A stretch of DNA of 64,000 nucleotides from Bacteroidaceae bacterium (GCA_030843315.1 JAUUPT010000012.1:1-64000); one strand, 5' to 3'. Numbered from the stretch's first letter, positions 53,715-63,288 are shown. The notes: a model not told the origin generated them from the letters alone. Numbers and translations are program-made.

Positions 53715-54464
53715 CTATAACAATGCCCTGGGGGAATTGTTCTCTTTCCCCTGTGCCATCTTCTTGTAGAAATCTTCTTTCTCTTTATTGCGTCTCTGCA
53801 CCAGGCTCGTCACGTACACTGTAAAGATAGGAAACATCATCATGCCCAGCGCCGCCAGCAGCACAGACAGCACCCGTCCCGTGACGGTGACTGCTATAAT
53901 ATTGGAACCTACCGTCGTCACGTCCATAAATGCCCACCACAGTGCGTCGCCATATCCTTTTACCAAAGGATTCACGCCGTGCTCCGTCACGTAGAAGGCG
54001 AGACTGGCGAAGTAAACCGTAGCCAGCAGCATCGTCAGATAGGAGACGAACAAGCCCGACGCACGGTTGTACGTCAGCCAACCCACTACGATTGCCATTG
54101 CATAGCCGCCCCGTACCAGCGGGATGAAACGCAGCATATAGGTTGCTTCGGGCGAGAAAGTCCATCCCATGTAGGCAATGATATTCTGATAGGGAATAGC
54201 CACCAGCAGGAAGATGAAATGCGTTGCCACGTAGCGCCCCTTGTTTTCCGACAGAAACCATTCCAGAACGAAGTCTGCCAGGAACAGCGCGCATATCCAC
54301 AACTGTACCTTCATGTACACTGACTGTTCATAGAAAGGAATTCCCTCGAACGTATCCACGGAGATGCTGATGACCAGAAATAGCGAAAGCAGCAGGATGA
54401 TGACATGCAGGATGCCATAGATGCCTTTCTCCCGCATCACAAATTCTGATAGAGCCATTTTCAT
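53715..54464 (-). CDS. Ion channel-like membrane protein with altered selectivity filter
   Basis: This 249-residue protein has an S1-S6-like layout: several N-terminal helices, a pore-helix region (YGDALWWAFMDVTTVGSNI) and a last helix (VLLAALGMMMFPIFTVYVTSLV) followed by a charged cytoplasmic tail. Potassium channels carry TVGYG at the filter; here it reads TTVGSN, so K+ selectivity is doubtful. It lies in the gad operon between glsA and gadC, so it may balance charge or move ions during acid stress. ATG 54464 gives MKMALSEFVM; a second ATG lies two codons in. Confidence 0.8.
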   Translation of the reverse strand: MKMALSEFVMREKGIYGILHVIILLLSLFLVISISVDTFEGIPFYEQSVYMKVQLWICALFLADFVLEWFLSENKGRYVATHFIFLLVAIPYQNIIAYMGWTFSPEATYMLRFIPLVRGGYAMAIVVGWLTYNRASGLFVSYLTMLLATVYFASLAFYVTEHGVNPLVKGYGDALWWAFMDVTTVGSNIIAVTVTGRVLSVLLAALGMMMFPIFTVYVTSLVQRRNKEKEDFYKKMAQGKENNSPRALL

Positions 54465-54491
54465 AATGATGTCCTGTTAGTTCATTAAAAT

Positions 54492-54529
54492 GGTTGCCCC
54501 TGAGCGTAGTCTACGCCTTCGGAGCAACC
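54492..54529 (-). promoter_or_regulatory. Hairpin between glsA and the channel gene
   Basis: GGTTGC and GCAACC close a stem, extended inside by further pairs and an inner GCG/CGC, in the 87-nt gap between glsA and the channel gene. A short T-rich sequence follows on the minus strand, so partial termination between the two genes is possible. Confidence 0.5.
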
Positions 54530-54551
54530 TTGGAAAAAAGAGCATGAGAGA

Positions 54552-55517
54552 TTAGTCGGTAATCGTCACATTGTCACCGTTGAACACGCCCAGTCCGAGC
54601 TTGTTCATGATGAACTTGATAGCGAGTTGCGCCTTCATGGAGTTGCCGGCTTCGTCCAAAGGAGGAGCGAATGCCGATACACCCATCACACCGGGTAGCA
54701 CAGCCATCACTCCACCGCCCACACCGCTCTTGGCAGGTATGCCGGCGGTGTACATCCAGTCGCCCGAATGTTCGTAGAAACCTACGGTAGAGATCATGGA
54801 CGTAATCTTCGGTGCCAGGCTGGCTTCGAACACAGTCTGCTTGGTGACGGGGTTTACACCGTTGTTGGCAATGGTTCCGGCAGCTATGCCCAGTTGCTGG
54901 GCGGTGATGCCGAGGGAGCATTGGCGGGTGTAGAGGTCGAGCGCCATGTCCGGGTCGTCGTAGATGCGGTTATAGTTCTTCAGCAACCAGGCAATGGAGC
55001 GGTTGTTGAAGTTGGTAGCCGTCTCCGACTTGTACAGTTCGTCGATGAGCTGCGGGGCAGAGCCGCACAGTTCGGTGATGTTCTGCACAATGGCTTCCCA
55101 TTTCTTGTCGCTATCGCCCACCGGCTGCACCATGGAGCAGGCGGAGATGGCACCTGCATTTACCAATGGAGTAGAGGGGTGGTCGTTCTCCAGCAAGATG
55201 GCGATGATGGAGTTGAACGGCAGACCGGTAGCATCGGCGCCAATCATGTCCAGCACTTTCTGTGCACCGTATTGGCGCAAGATGAGGATGGCGGTGTGTA
55301 CCTTCGATACGGATTCGATGCCGAAACGGTAGTCCGTATCGCCGATATTGATGGTCTGTCCATTCATCAGGCAGATGCTGAGTCCGAACAGTTTGGAATC
55401 AATATTGGCAAGGTAGGGGATGTAGTCGGCATTCTTACCGCCGGTGTTGCCCTTCACCTCGTTGTAGGCTTTCTGGGCAACTTCCTTGATTTGAGATATT
55501 GATATTTTCTTTTCCAT
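54552..55517 (-). CDS. glsA: Glutaminase A
   Basis: The ATG at 55517 gives 321 residues; the frame can be extended two codons to a GTG. The serine-type glutaminase motifs are present: the catalytic ESVSKVHT with the Ser-x-x-Lys pair, LVNAGAISACSMV, and the C-terminal KSGVGGGVMAVLPG. It hydrolyses glutamine to glutamate and ammonia. It begins 7 nt after gadB, so substrate supply for the decarboxylase and ammonia-based proton buffering are coupled. Confidence 0.95.
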   Translation of the reverse strand: MEKKISISQIKEVAQKAYNEVKGNTGGKNADYIPYLANIDSKLFGLSICLMNGQTINIGDTDYRFGIESVSKVHTAILILRQYGAQKVLDMIGADATGLPFNSIIAILLENDHPSTPLVNAGAISACSMVQPVGDSDKKWEAIVQNITELCGSAPQLIDELYKSETATNFNNRSIAWLLKNYNRIYDDPDMALDLYTRQCSLGITAQQLGIAAGTIANNGVNPVTKQTVFEASLAPKITSMISTVGFYEHSGDWMYTAGIPAKSGVGGGVMAVLPGVMGVSAFAPPLDEAGNSMKAQLAIKFIMNKLGLGVFNGDNVTITD

Positions 55518-55524
55518 TATCACA

Positions 55525-56961
55525 TTATTTTTTGTGAGCTTGGCAGCCGTGGTTGAACACTTTGTTTTCTACCGGCAAGTTCTTGTCCTGTGCCATGCGG
55601 GTAGGTGTGGGGTAGTCCAGCTTCTCCAGTTCGGCAATGGCATTCTTGATGTCGCCCAGCAACATATCCGCCATGTCGCGGCTGAATCCCTGGCGTACAA
55701 CAACACGCATCACTACGTAGTCTTCCAGTTTAGAAGGCAATGTATATGCCGGTACCATCCAGCCGTGTTGAGACAGCTTGTCTTGCAGGTCATACAGCGT
55801 CCATTTGGCAGTTCTTGCATAGTCCGGTTTCAGGTACCAGATGAACAACGGGTTCACTACCTCTTCGGAGTAGTTTACGAACGGAGCCATCTTGCCTATT
55901 TCGCGGTGGATGTACTTCGCGATGGCCAGTGAGTTGAATTGTACTTCCTTGTAACCTTGGAATCCGAGACGGATGAACTGGTAGTATTGTCCCAGAATCT
56001 GTGCGGCAGGACGGGAGAAGTTCAGTCCGACTTGCGTGATGTTGGCACCGAGGTAGTTGACACTGAACGACATTTCTTCGGGCAGGTATTCTTTGCCTTT
56101 CCAGCAAACCCATCCCAAGCCCGGATAAACCAAGCCGAACTTGTGTCCGCTGACGCTGATGGAGAGCACCCACTTCAGGCGGAAGTCCCATTTTGTATCA
56201 GGATAGAGGAACGGCAGGATGAAACCACCGCTGGCAGCATCTACGTGGATAGGAATGTCGTAGCCGGTCTTGGCGTTGTAAGCGTCGAGGGCTTTGTCCA
56301 GTGCTTCTACGTCGTCATTCAGTCCTGTCCATGTAACGCCCTGGATAGGTACGATACAGATGGTGTTTTCGTCGCACATCTTCAAGGCTTCTTCGGGGTC
56401 GAGTGTGGTCTTGTCCAGCGTCAAGGGTACTTCACGCATTTCGATCTGCCACAGTTGGGCGAATTTTTCCCATACCACCTGGAAACCGGTAGAGATAACG
56501 AAGTTCGGTTTGTCGAACGGTTTGCCTTCGGCCTGGCGTTTCTTGCGCCAACGCAGCCATGCGGCCACACCACCCAGCATACAGGCTTCCGAAGAACCGA
56601 TGGCAAGTGCACCTGTTTTCCAGGTATCCTTTTCGGGGGAGTTCCACAGGTTGGCTACGATGTTGATACATTTACCGTTCATCACGGCGATGCGCGGATA
56701 TTCCGTCTCGTCGATGTAGTTGATGTTGATGGCTTCGTTCATCAGCTTAGTGGCATAGTCGTCCATATAAGTAGTAACGAACGTAGCCAGGTTCAGGCGA
56801 GGCTGTGTCTGGGCGAAAGTCTCATCTTTTACCATCTGGTAAGCTATCTCCGGTGTGGTAGGTCCGTCGGGGATCTTCTCTACCGGTGAAGGTTGCAACA
56901 TACGGTTAGAACCGAATACGTCAGTTTTTGCATCTCCTTGTCTGAAATTCAAATCTTCCAT
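55525..56961 (-). CDS. gadB: Glutamate decarboxylase
   Basis: The ATG at 56961 gives a 478-residue product; an upstream extension to 57021 adds a Pro/Arg-rich stretch unlike the family. It is a PLP enzyme of the GadA/B type, with PIHVDAASGGFILPF and the PLP lysine in SVSGHKFGLVYPG. The C terminus (GCQAHKK) resembles the E. coli tail that closes the active site at neutral pH. It converts glutamate to GABA, consuming a proton. It is the first gene of the acid-resistance operon. A 5-bp GC-rich hairpin lies upstream at about 56992-57006. Confidence 0.96.
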   Translation of the reverse strand: MEDLNFRQGDAKTDVFGSNRMLQPSPVEKIPDGPTTPEIAYQMVKDETFAQTQPRLNLATFVTTYMDDYATKLMNEAININYIDETEYPRIAVMNGKCINIVANLWNSPEKDTWKTGALAIGSSEACMLGGVAAWLRWRKKRQAEGKPFDKPNFVISTGFQVVWEKFAQLWQIEMREVPLTLDKTTLDPEEALKMCDENTICIVPIQGVTWTGLNDDVEALDKALDAYNAKTGYDIPIHVDAASGGFILPFLYPDTKWDFRLKWVLSISVSGHKFGLVYPGLGWVCWKGKEYLPEEMSFSVNYLGANITQVGLNFSRPAAQILGQYYQFIRLGFQGYKEVQFNSLAIAKYIHREIGKMAPFVNYSEEVVNPLFIWYLKPDYARTAKWTLYDLQDKLSQHGWMVPAYTLPSKLEDYVVMRVVVRQGFSRDMADMLLGDIKNAIAELEKLDYPTPTRMAQDKNLPVENKVFNHGCQAHKK

Positions 56962-57150
56962 ATAACAATAAGTTTTTAAAGGTTTAGGCGGCGGGGCGTT
57001 TCCCCGTCGAATTTCCCACAAGAACGGGGTTCGCGAAGGAAAGTTCCGGCGATTTACATCTTTTGGCGTTTATTAAAGTTGACGCAGAGGGGAACGAACA
57101 TTCCTTCTCCCTGTTTGTTTTCTTCGGCATAACTCTAAAGAATACCCGTT

Positions 57151-58368
57151 ATGAAGATTAATACCGGACAGGGCACTATCCCTCTTATTACGCTCGTGGC
57201 CATCTGGTCTATCTCTGCATTGACCTCTCTGCCGGGATTGGCGGTTTCGCCTATCCTCGGGCAACTCTCTACCATCTTCCCGAAGGCTACGGAACTGGAT
57301 ATACAGATGCTTACCTCCCTGCCTTCGTTGCTGATAATTCCATTTGTATTGCTGGCCGGCAAGTTGGCGGAGAAGCGCGACTTTATCCGCCTGTTGCGTG
57401 TCGGGCTTTGGATGTTTGCTGCGAGCGGATTACTTTATCTGTTTTCTTCGAAGATGTGGCAGTTGATGGCAGTCAGTGCACTGCTCGGCATTGGTTCGGG
57501 GTTGATAATTCCACTCTCTACCGGTTTAATCTCGCGTTACTTTACGGGTGCGTATCGGGTGAAACAGTTTGGTTACAGTTCCGCCATTACCAACGTCACG
57601 CTGGTGGTGGCAACCGCAGTAACGGGCTATCTGGCAGAGGTAAATTGGCATTTGCCGTTCATTGTCTATCTGTTGCCGCTGGTATCACTCGTACTTTGTA
57701 TCTATCTGAAAAACAGTGATAGCCAGCCTTCCACTGCGGACGCACAGGCAACTACCGCTTCTGCTGCCGGATCGGCCCCTGCCATTCCCGGTAAATACGG
57801 TATTCACGTCCGCCATCTTCTTCAACTGATGATGTTTTACGGGTTGATTACTTATGTCGTCCTTGTCGTTACCTTCAATCTGCCTTTCCTGATGGAAGCA
57901 CACCACTTCTCCAGCGGAAATTCCGGTCTGATGATTTCACTCTTCTTTCTTGCCATCATGGCACCCGGTTTCTTCCTGGGGCATATCGTCCGATTCTTAG
58001 GTAGCGACACAAAGTTTTATAGCCTTCTGTCTATTGCTGCGGGCTTACTGTTAATATGGATTTCGCCTAAAGAATGGCTCATTATACCCGGTTGCGTCCT
58101 GGTTGGACTGGGTTATGGCGTTATCCAACCGCTGATTTATGACAAAACGGTAGATACCGCCGTACCTGCCAAAACCACCCTGGCGCTTGCTTTCGTCATG
58201 GTGATGAACTATCTTGCCATCCTGCTATCTCCATTCATTACCGATTTCTTTCAGTCGTTGTTTCATACCGGTTCCAAAGAATTCCCGTTTATTCTTAACC
58301 TCTGCATCACGATAGGAGCCATCTATTGGGCACATGCCCGGAGGGAGGACTTCTTATTTGATGATTAG
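57151..58368 (+). CDS. Major facilitator superfamily transporter
   Basis: This 405-residue protein has 12 predicted membrane helices and typical MFS segments between helices 2-3 and in helices 4-5 (LAGKLAEKRDFIRLLRVGLW, ALLGIGSGLIIPLSTGLI). An Ala/Thr/Ser linker (about 190-210) lies between the halves. It resembles drug or small-molecule efflux members, but the substrate cannot be read. It is divergent from gadB, separated by a 189-nt spacer in which I see no exact TAnnTTTG box. No partner gene is apparent. Confidence 0.88.
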   Translation: MKINTGQGTIPLITLVAIWSISALTSLPGLAVSPILGQLSTIFPKATELDIQMLTSLPSLLIIPFVLLAGKLAEKRDFIRLLRVGLWMFAASGLLYLFSSKMWQLMAVSALLGIGSGLIIPLSTGLISRYFTGAYRVKQFGYSSAITNVTLVVATAVTGYLAEVNWHLPFIVYLLPLVSLVLCIYLKNSDSQPSTADAQATTASAAGSAPAIPGKYGIHVRHLLQLMMFYGLITYVVLVVTFNLPFLMEAHHFSSGNSGLMISLFFLAIMAPGFFLGHIVRFLGSDTKFYSLLSIAAGLLLIWISPKEWLIIPGCVLVGLGYGVIQPLIYDKTVDTAVPAKTTLALAFVMVMNYLAILLSPFITDFFQSLFHTGSKEFPFILNLCITIGAIYWAHARREDFLFDD

Positions 58369-58386
58369 CTGTTCTCAAGCAATAAT

Positions 58387-58465
58387 AAAGGCTGTCCCAA
58401 AACAGATTTTGCTATCATTCTCTGTTGTTCAGAACGATGCTTAATCTATATTTGAGACAGCCTTT
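58387..58465. repeat. 79-nt element with 15-bp terminal inverted repeats (MITE-like or terminator)
   Basis: AAAGGCTGTCCCAAA (58387-58401) and TTTGAGACAGCCTTT (58451-58465) are inverted repeats with one mismatch around a 49-nt centre with no ORF. GGCTGTCTCAAA-like ends are typical of some insertion sequences in gut Bacteroidales. It occupies the 130-nt convergent spacer between the MFS gene and ald, so it may also stop transcription. No clear target-site duplication is seen. Confidence 0.6.
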
Positions 58466-58498
58466 GGCTGTAAGAGAGGCCTCTTACCATTTCGAAAC

Positions 58499-59605
58499 CT
58501 ATAATTCTATCGGCTCATACTTCAGCCCGAACACATCTGCCACAGCTTTGTACGTAACCTTGCCTTTTACCACGTTCAATCCCAATGCCAGTGCCGGATC
58601 ATCCTTGCACGCCTGTCGCCATCCTTTGCTTGCCAGGGCCACGGTATAGGGCAGCGTAGCATTGGTCAGTGCCATAGTCGAGGTGAAAGGTACGGCACCC
58701 GGAATATTGGCAACGGCATAATGCACGATGCCATCCATTACATACGTCGGCTCGCTGTGAGTTGTGGGGTGGGAGGTTTCGAAGCAACCGCCCTGGTCGA
58801 TGGCTACATCCACGAGCACAGTTCCCGGTTTCATCATCTTCAGCATCTCTTTGGTGATAAGATGGGGCGCTTTATCACCGGGGATAAGTACGGAACCGAT
58901 AACAACGTCTATCGTCGGCAGTTCCATCTTGATGTTATGCGTAGAAGAGTAGAGCGTCTTTACATTCTTGGGCAGCACTTCACTGAGGTAGCGCAAGCGG
59001 GGAAGATTGATATCTGCAATCATCACTTCGGCACCCATTCCGGCAGCTATCTGTGCAGCGTTGGTTCCTACGATACCGCCGCCGAGAATCAGCACCCGCG
59101 CGGGGCGTACACCCGGCACACCACCCATCAGTTTCCCTTTTCCGCCTTGCGGCTTCTCCAGGAAGCGGGCAGCTTCTTGCGTTGCCATGCGTCCGGCCAC
59201 TTCGCTCATCGGGGTGAGCAGAGGCAGGGAGCGGTCTTCTTTCTCTACCGTTTCGTAGGCGATGCAGATGGCGCCGCTTTCAATCATGGCTTCGGTCAAT
59301 AATTTATCGGCTGCGAAGTGGAAGTACGTAAATACCACTTGTCCCTTTTTAATCAGTTTGTACTCCGGTGCAATGGGCTCTTTTACCTTGACAATCATGT
59401 CGGCTGCGGCATACGTAGCTTCGATGGTAGGTAAAGTCTGTGCACCTACGGCGATGTAATCATCGTCCGAGAATCCGCTGTTTGCGCCTGCCGTGGCTTG
59501 CACATACACTGTATGACCACGCTTCACCAACTCGGCTACTCCGGCAGGGGTCATTCCTACACGGTTCTCATTGTTCTTGATTTCTTTAGGTACTCCGATA
59601 ATCAT
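58499..59605 (-). CDS. ald: Alanine dehydrogenase
   Basis: ATG 59605 begins MIIGVPKEIKNNENRVGMTP, the standard N terminus; the longer frame to 59659 is spurious. The 368-residue product has the family's catalytic segment MTPMSEVAGRMATQEAARFL and the NAD-binding VLILGGGIVGTNAAQIAAGM. It interconverts L-alanine and pyruvate plus ammonia with NADH in the cytoplasm. The length is normal. It is transcribed alone. Confidence 0.96.
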   Translation of the reverse strand: MIIGVPKEIKNNENRVGMTPAGVAELVKRGHTVYVQATAGANSGFSDDDYIAVGAQTLPTIEATYAAADMIVKVKEPIAPEYKLIKKGQVVFTYFHFAADKLLTEAMIESGAICIAYETVEKEDRSLPLLTPMSEVAGRMATQEAARFLEKPQGGKGKLMGGVPGVRPARVLILGGGIVGTNAAQIAAGMGAEVMIADINLPRLRYLSEVLPKNVKTLYSSTHNIKMELPTIDVVIGSVLIPGDKAPHLITKEMLKMMKPGTVLVDVAIDQGGCFETSHPTTHSEPTYVMDGIVHYAVANIPGAVPFTSTMALTNATLPYTVALASKGWRQACKDDPALALGLNVVKGKVTYKAVADVFGLKYEPIEL

Positions 59606-59805
59606 AACCTTATTATTTAGGGGGTTAAACTTGGCGAAAGATACAAAAATGGAGAACACATTGTTATCATGTCCTTCATGTTTTTCAGCAGAAAACGGGT
59701 GTTCTCCTTTCTATTTGCTACATATTCGCTTCGTAAGGAGTGGAATAGAGCAAACCTCTTCCTGTTTTATTCGTCCTTTTGTGTCGAAAAGATTGGGATT
59801 ATTTT

Positions 59806-59813
59806 TATCTTTG
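59806..59813 (+). promoter_or_regulatory. Candidate -7 element for the M23 peptidase gene
   Basis: TATCTTTG matches TAnnTTTG and lies 30 nt before the ATG at 59844, supporting that start. A TTTG at 59778-59781 is 24 nt upstream, slightly too far for an ideal -33. Confidence 0.5.
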
Positions 59814-59843
59814 CCTGCGTTAATTAAGAAAGAAGTTATTGCG

Positions 59844-61499
59844 ATGAAACGATATATAAAGCCTTTTGTTTTGTCTCTTTTATTTGTGGCGGGGGGAGCG
59901 CAGGCACAGGAGACAGCCACTTTCACCCCTCCTTTTGATTTTCCCATCACTTTTTCAGGCAACTTCGGCGAGATACGTGCCAATCACTTTCATGGCGGGC
60001 TGGACTTCAAGACCGGTGGCACCATCGGCAAGCAAGTACGTGCATTGGCCGACGGGCATATCTCCCGTATCCGCGTCACTCATGGTTCGGGCTATGTGCT
60101 CGACGTAGCTTATGATAATGGTTACTCTACGATAAACCGTCACCTCAGCGCCTTTGTGGGCGATATTGCCCGCAGGGTGGAAGCCTTGCAATACGAAAAG
60201 GAAAGCTGGGAAGTGGAAATCACGCCCGCCCCCGATGAATATCCCGTGAAAGCAGGGCAAGTCATTGCTTTGAGCGGTAATACCGGTTACTCTTTCGGAC
60301 CGCATCTGCACCTGGATGTCTTTGAAACGGAGACGGAGGACTATGTAGACCCATTGCCTTTCTTTATGAACAGGGTGAAAGACAGTACGGCCCCGCGTGC
60401 CGAAGGCATCATGCTTTTTCCGCAACCGGGCAAAGGAGTGGTGGAGGGCAAGCAGTCCCGCCAGATTTTCCCGGCACGGCCGGTGCAGCCTATTACTGCC
60501 TGGGGACTGATAGGAGCCGGCATCCGTGCCTATGACTATATGGATGGAGTGCACAATAAGTATGGCGTGAAAACCGTTATTCTGGAAGTGGATGGCAAGG
60601 AGGTTTTCCGCAGCGTGGTAGACCGCTTTGCCTACGAAGAAAACCGGTATATCAATTCGTGGACACACGGACAATATATGAAGTCCTTCATCGAACCGGG
60701 CAACCGCCTGCGCCTGCTGCATGCATCCAATGGCAACCGCGGACTGGTGGAAATCAATGAAGAACGTCCTTATCAGTTTGTCTATACACTGAGCGATGCA
60801 CTGGGCAACACGTCCAAAGTGCGCTTCACGGTGCAAGGCAAGAAGGCGGATATTCCTCCGGTGGAGCATCGCGAGAAATATGTTTTCAAATGGGATAGGG
60901 TGAATTATCTGCAAGAGCCGGGCTTGGAACTGGTCGTTCCCAAAGGAATGCTTTATGATGATGCCTGGCTGAACTATGCCGTGCGTGCCGATAGCGGCGA
61001 TATTGCCTTTACCTATCAACTGAATGATACCCGCATCCCCATGCATGGTGCCTGCGATTTGCGTATCGGCCTGCGTCGTCGTCCGATAGAGGATATGACG
61101 AAATATTATGTAGCCGGCGTCACTGCCCGCGGCAGCAAGTACAGTGTGGGCGGTAAGTTCGAGGATGGCTGTATGAAGGTTCGTATCCGCGAGTTAGGGA
61201 CGTATACAGTGGCTCTCGATACCGTTCCTCCTCAGATAACCCCTGTGAACAAGGCGCAATGGGGGCGCACGGGACGCATTGTATTCAAAGCAAAAGATAA
61301 AGAAACAGGCATCGACACTTATCGTGGCACGATTGACGGAAAGTACGCCTTGTTTGGCAAGCCGAACTCCATCAGCGGAGACCTGGTTTGCGAACTCGAT
61401 CCCCGGCATGTGGAGAAGGGTGGCAAGCACATTGTGGAAATGACCGTAACGGATGGTTGCGGCAATCGTGCTACCGAGCAATTTGAATTTGTCTGGTAA
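59844..61499 (+). CDS. Exported M23-family metallopeptidase
   Basis: ATG 59844 gives a signal peptide (FVLSLLFVAGGAQAQ) and 551 residues; the frame continuing back to 59571 runs into the divergent ald. The LytM/M23 zinc site is visible: His50 and Asp54 in NHFHGGLDF, His100 in INRHLS, and HLHLD at 154-158. The remaining 390 or so residues are beta-rich and may bind peptidoglycan. It probably cuts peptidoglycan cross-bridges in the periplasm. The C69 dipeptidase gene follows after 36 nt. Confidence 0.92.
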   Translation: MKRYIKPFVLSLLFVAGGAQAQETATFTPPFDFPITFSGNFGEIRANHFHGGLDFKTGGTIGKQVRALADGHISRIRVTHGSGYVLDVAYDNGYSTINRHLSAFVGDIARRVEALQYEKESWEVEITPAPDEYPVKAGQVIALSGNTGYSFGPHLHLDVFETETEDYVDPLPFFMNRVKDSTAPRAEGIMLFPQPGKGVVEGKQSRQIFPARPVQPITAWGLIGAGIRAYDYMDGVHNKYGVKTVILEVDGKEVFRSVVDRFAYEENRYINSWTHGQYMKSFIEPGNRLRLLHASNGNRGLVEINEERPYQFVYTLSDALGNTSKVRFTVQGKKADIPPVEHREKYVFKWDRVNYLQEPGLELVVPKGMLYDDAWLNYAVRADSGDIAFTYQLNDTRIPMHGACDLRIGLRRRPIEDMTKYYVAGVTARGSKYSVGGKFEDGCMKVRIRELGTYTVALDTVPPQITPVNKAQWGRTGRIVFKAKDKETGIDTYRGTIDGKYALFGKPNSISGDLVCELDPRHVEKGGKHIVEMTVTDGCGNRATEQFEFVW

Positions 61500-61535
61500 A
61501 TGGAAAACATTAATAGCAACAATAATAACTGAAGT

Positions 61536-63179
61536 ATGAAAAGCAAAAGACTGACTCTTTCCGTCTTATTCGTGGCAGCATCCGTGGTGAATGCCCTGGC
61601 TTGTACCAATCTTATCGTAGGCAAGAATGCCTCTACGGACGGTTCTACCATCGTATCTTATTCTGCCGACTCCTACGGGCTGTTCGGCGAGTTATATCAT
61701 TATCCCGCAGGCATGCACAAGAAGGGTACGCTGATCGATGTCCACGAGTGGGACACCGGCAAGTACCTCGGCCGGATAGAGCAAGCCCGCCAGACGTACA
61801 ACGTCATCGGCAACATGAACGAATTTCAGCTTACCATCGGCGAAACTACCTTCGGCGGTCGTCCCGAATTGGTGGACTCTACCGGCATCATCGACTACGG
61901 TAGCCTGATTTACCTCGGCCTGCAACGTTCCCGCACTGCCCGCGAAGCCATCAAGGTGATGACCGAACTCGTGCAGGAATACGGCTATTACAGCAGCGGT
62001 GAATCCTTCACCATTGCCGACCCCAACGAAATATGGATTATGGAAATGATAGGCAAAGGTCCCGGCGTGCGTGGTGCCGTATGGGTAGCCGTCCGTGTTC
62101 CCGACGATTGTATCTCGGCACATGCCAACCAGAGCCGCATCCACCAGTTCGACATGAACGACAAGAACAACTGTATGTATTCTCCCGACGTCATTTCCTT
62201 TGCCCGCGAAAAAGGTTACTTTGACGGAGTGAACAAGGACTTCAGTTTTGCCAATGCATACGCACCCCTCGACTTCGGTGCCCGCCGCTACTGCGAAGCC
62301 CGCGTATGGAGCTACTTCAATATGTTTACCGACTGTGGCAATGAATTCTTACCTTATATATTAGGTGAAACAGATACTCCGATGCCGCTGTTCCTCAAAC
62401 CCAGCCGCCAGATTTCCGTACAGGATGTGAAGAACGCCATGCGCGACCACTACGAAGGAACACCCCTCGACATCAGCAAGGACTTTGGCGCCGGCCCGTA
62501 TCATACTCCCTACCGTCTGTCTCCTCTTTCCTTCAAGGTGGGCGACCAGGAGTACTTCAACGAACGTCCCATTTCCACCCAGCAGAGTGGCTTCGTATTC
62601 GTGGCGCAGATGCGTTCCGAAATGCCCGACGCTATCGGTGGCGTGTTGTGGTTCGGTACGGATGATGCCAACATGACTGTCTTTACCCCTGTATATTGCT
62701 GTACGGATAAAATCCCTGCTTGCTATACCCGCGTGGATGGTGCCGATTACATTACCTTCTCCTGGAATTCTGCTTTCTGGATTTTCAACTGGGTATCCAA
62801 TATGGTTTATCCCCGCTACGACCTGATGATAGGCGACGTACGTGCCACTCAGACGGAACTGGAAACTACCTTCAACGAAGCCCAGGAAGGTGTAGAGGCA
62901 GCTGCTGCCAAACTGTTGGCAAAAGATCCTGCCAAGGCCAAAGCATTCCTTACCAACTATACGAACATGACGGCTCAGAGCACTTTCGATACCTGGAAAC
63001 GCCTCGGCGAATTCCTGGTCGTAAAATATAATGACGGAGTGGTGAAGCGTATGAAAGACGGTAAGTTCGAGCGCAATTCCATCGGTCAGCCGGCAGGCGT
63101 AGTTCGTCCCGGATACCCGAAAGAATTCCTGGAAGAGTACGTCAAGCAGACGGGAGACAGGTATAAAATGCCGGAATAA
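61536..63179 (+). CDS. C69-family dipeptidase, exported
   Basis: This 547-residue protein has a signal peptide ending before Cys23 (NALACTNLIVGK); removing it would expose Cys23 as the N-terminal nucleophile of the C69/PepD Ntn-hydrolase family. Family motifs follow, including NASTDGSTIVSYSADSYG, NEWIM-like NEIWIMEMIG and SRIHQFDMND. It would cleave dipeptides, perhaps peptidoglycan or diet-derived ones, in the periplasm. It lies downstream of the M23 peptidase and may be cotranscribed. Confidence 0.92.
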   Translation: MKSKRLTLSVLFVAASVVNALACTNLIVGKNASTDGSTIVSYSADSYGLFGELYHYPAGMHKKGTLIDVHEWDTGKYLGRIEQARQTYNVIGNMNEFQLTIGETTFGGRPELVDSTGIIDYGSLIYLGLQRSRTAREAIKVMTELVQEYGYYSSGESFTIADPNEIWIMEMIGKGPGVRGAVWVAVRVPDDCISAHANQSRIHQFDMNDKNNCMYSPDVISFAREKGYFDGVNKDFSFANAYAPLDFGARRYCEARVWSYFNMFTDCGNEFLPYILGETDTPMPLFLKPSRQISVQDVKNAMRDHYEGTPLDISKDFGAGPYHTPYRLSPLSFKVGDQEYFNERPISTQQSGFVFVAQMRSEMPDAIGGVLWFGTDDANMTVFTPVYCCTDKIPACYTRVDGADYITFSWNSAFWIFNWVSNMVYPRYDLMIGDVRATQTELETTFNEAQEGVEAAAAKLLAKDPAKAKAFLTNYTNMTAQSTFDTWKRLGEFLVVKYNDGVVKRMKDGKFERNSIGQPAGVVRPGYPKEFLEEYVKQTGDRYKMPE

Positions 63180-63222
63180 GTTTCTGTGCAGGTTACACAG
63201 GTTCTTCATTCCTCTCCTAAAA

Positions 63223-63249
63223 TCTGTGTAATCTGTGTAATCTCTGTTG
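63223..63249. repeat. Short tandem repeat of TCTGTGTAA
   Basis: Two exact 9-nt copies and a third partial copy. Upstream, GGTTACACAGGTT near 63191-63203 is nearly their inverted complement, so a hairpin is possible in the spacer after the C69 gene. From memory this kind of repeat is common between Bacteroides genes. Confidence 0.55.
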
Positions 63250-63280
63250 AAAAAAATTAGGATATTCGAACTTATTCTCC

Positions 63281-63288
63281 TACATTTG
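63281..63288 (+). promoter_or_regulatory. Candidate -7 element for the phosphosugar mutase
   Basis: TACATTTG is an exact TAnnTTTG match 48 nt before the ATG at 63336. No -33 TTTG is seen at the normal spacing. Confidence 0.5.

Noticed and set aside
58425..58649. 74-residue plus-strand frame after the MFS gene
   Set aside because: It overlaps the inverted-repeat element and the 3' end of ald and has no coding character.
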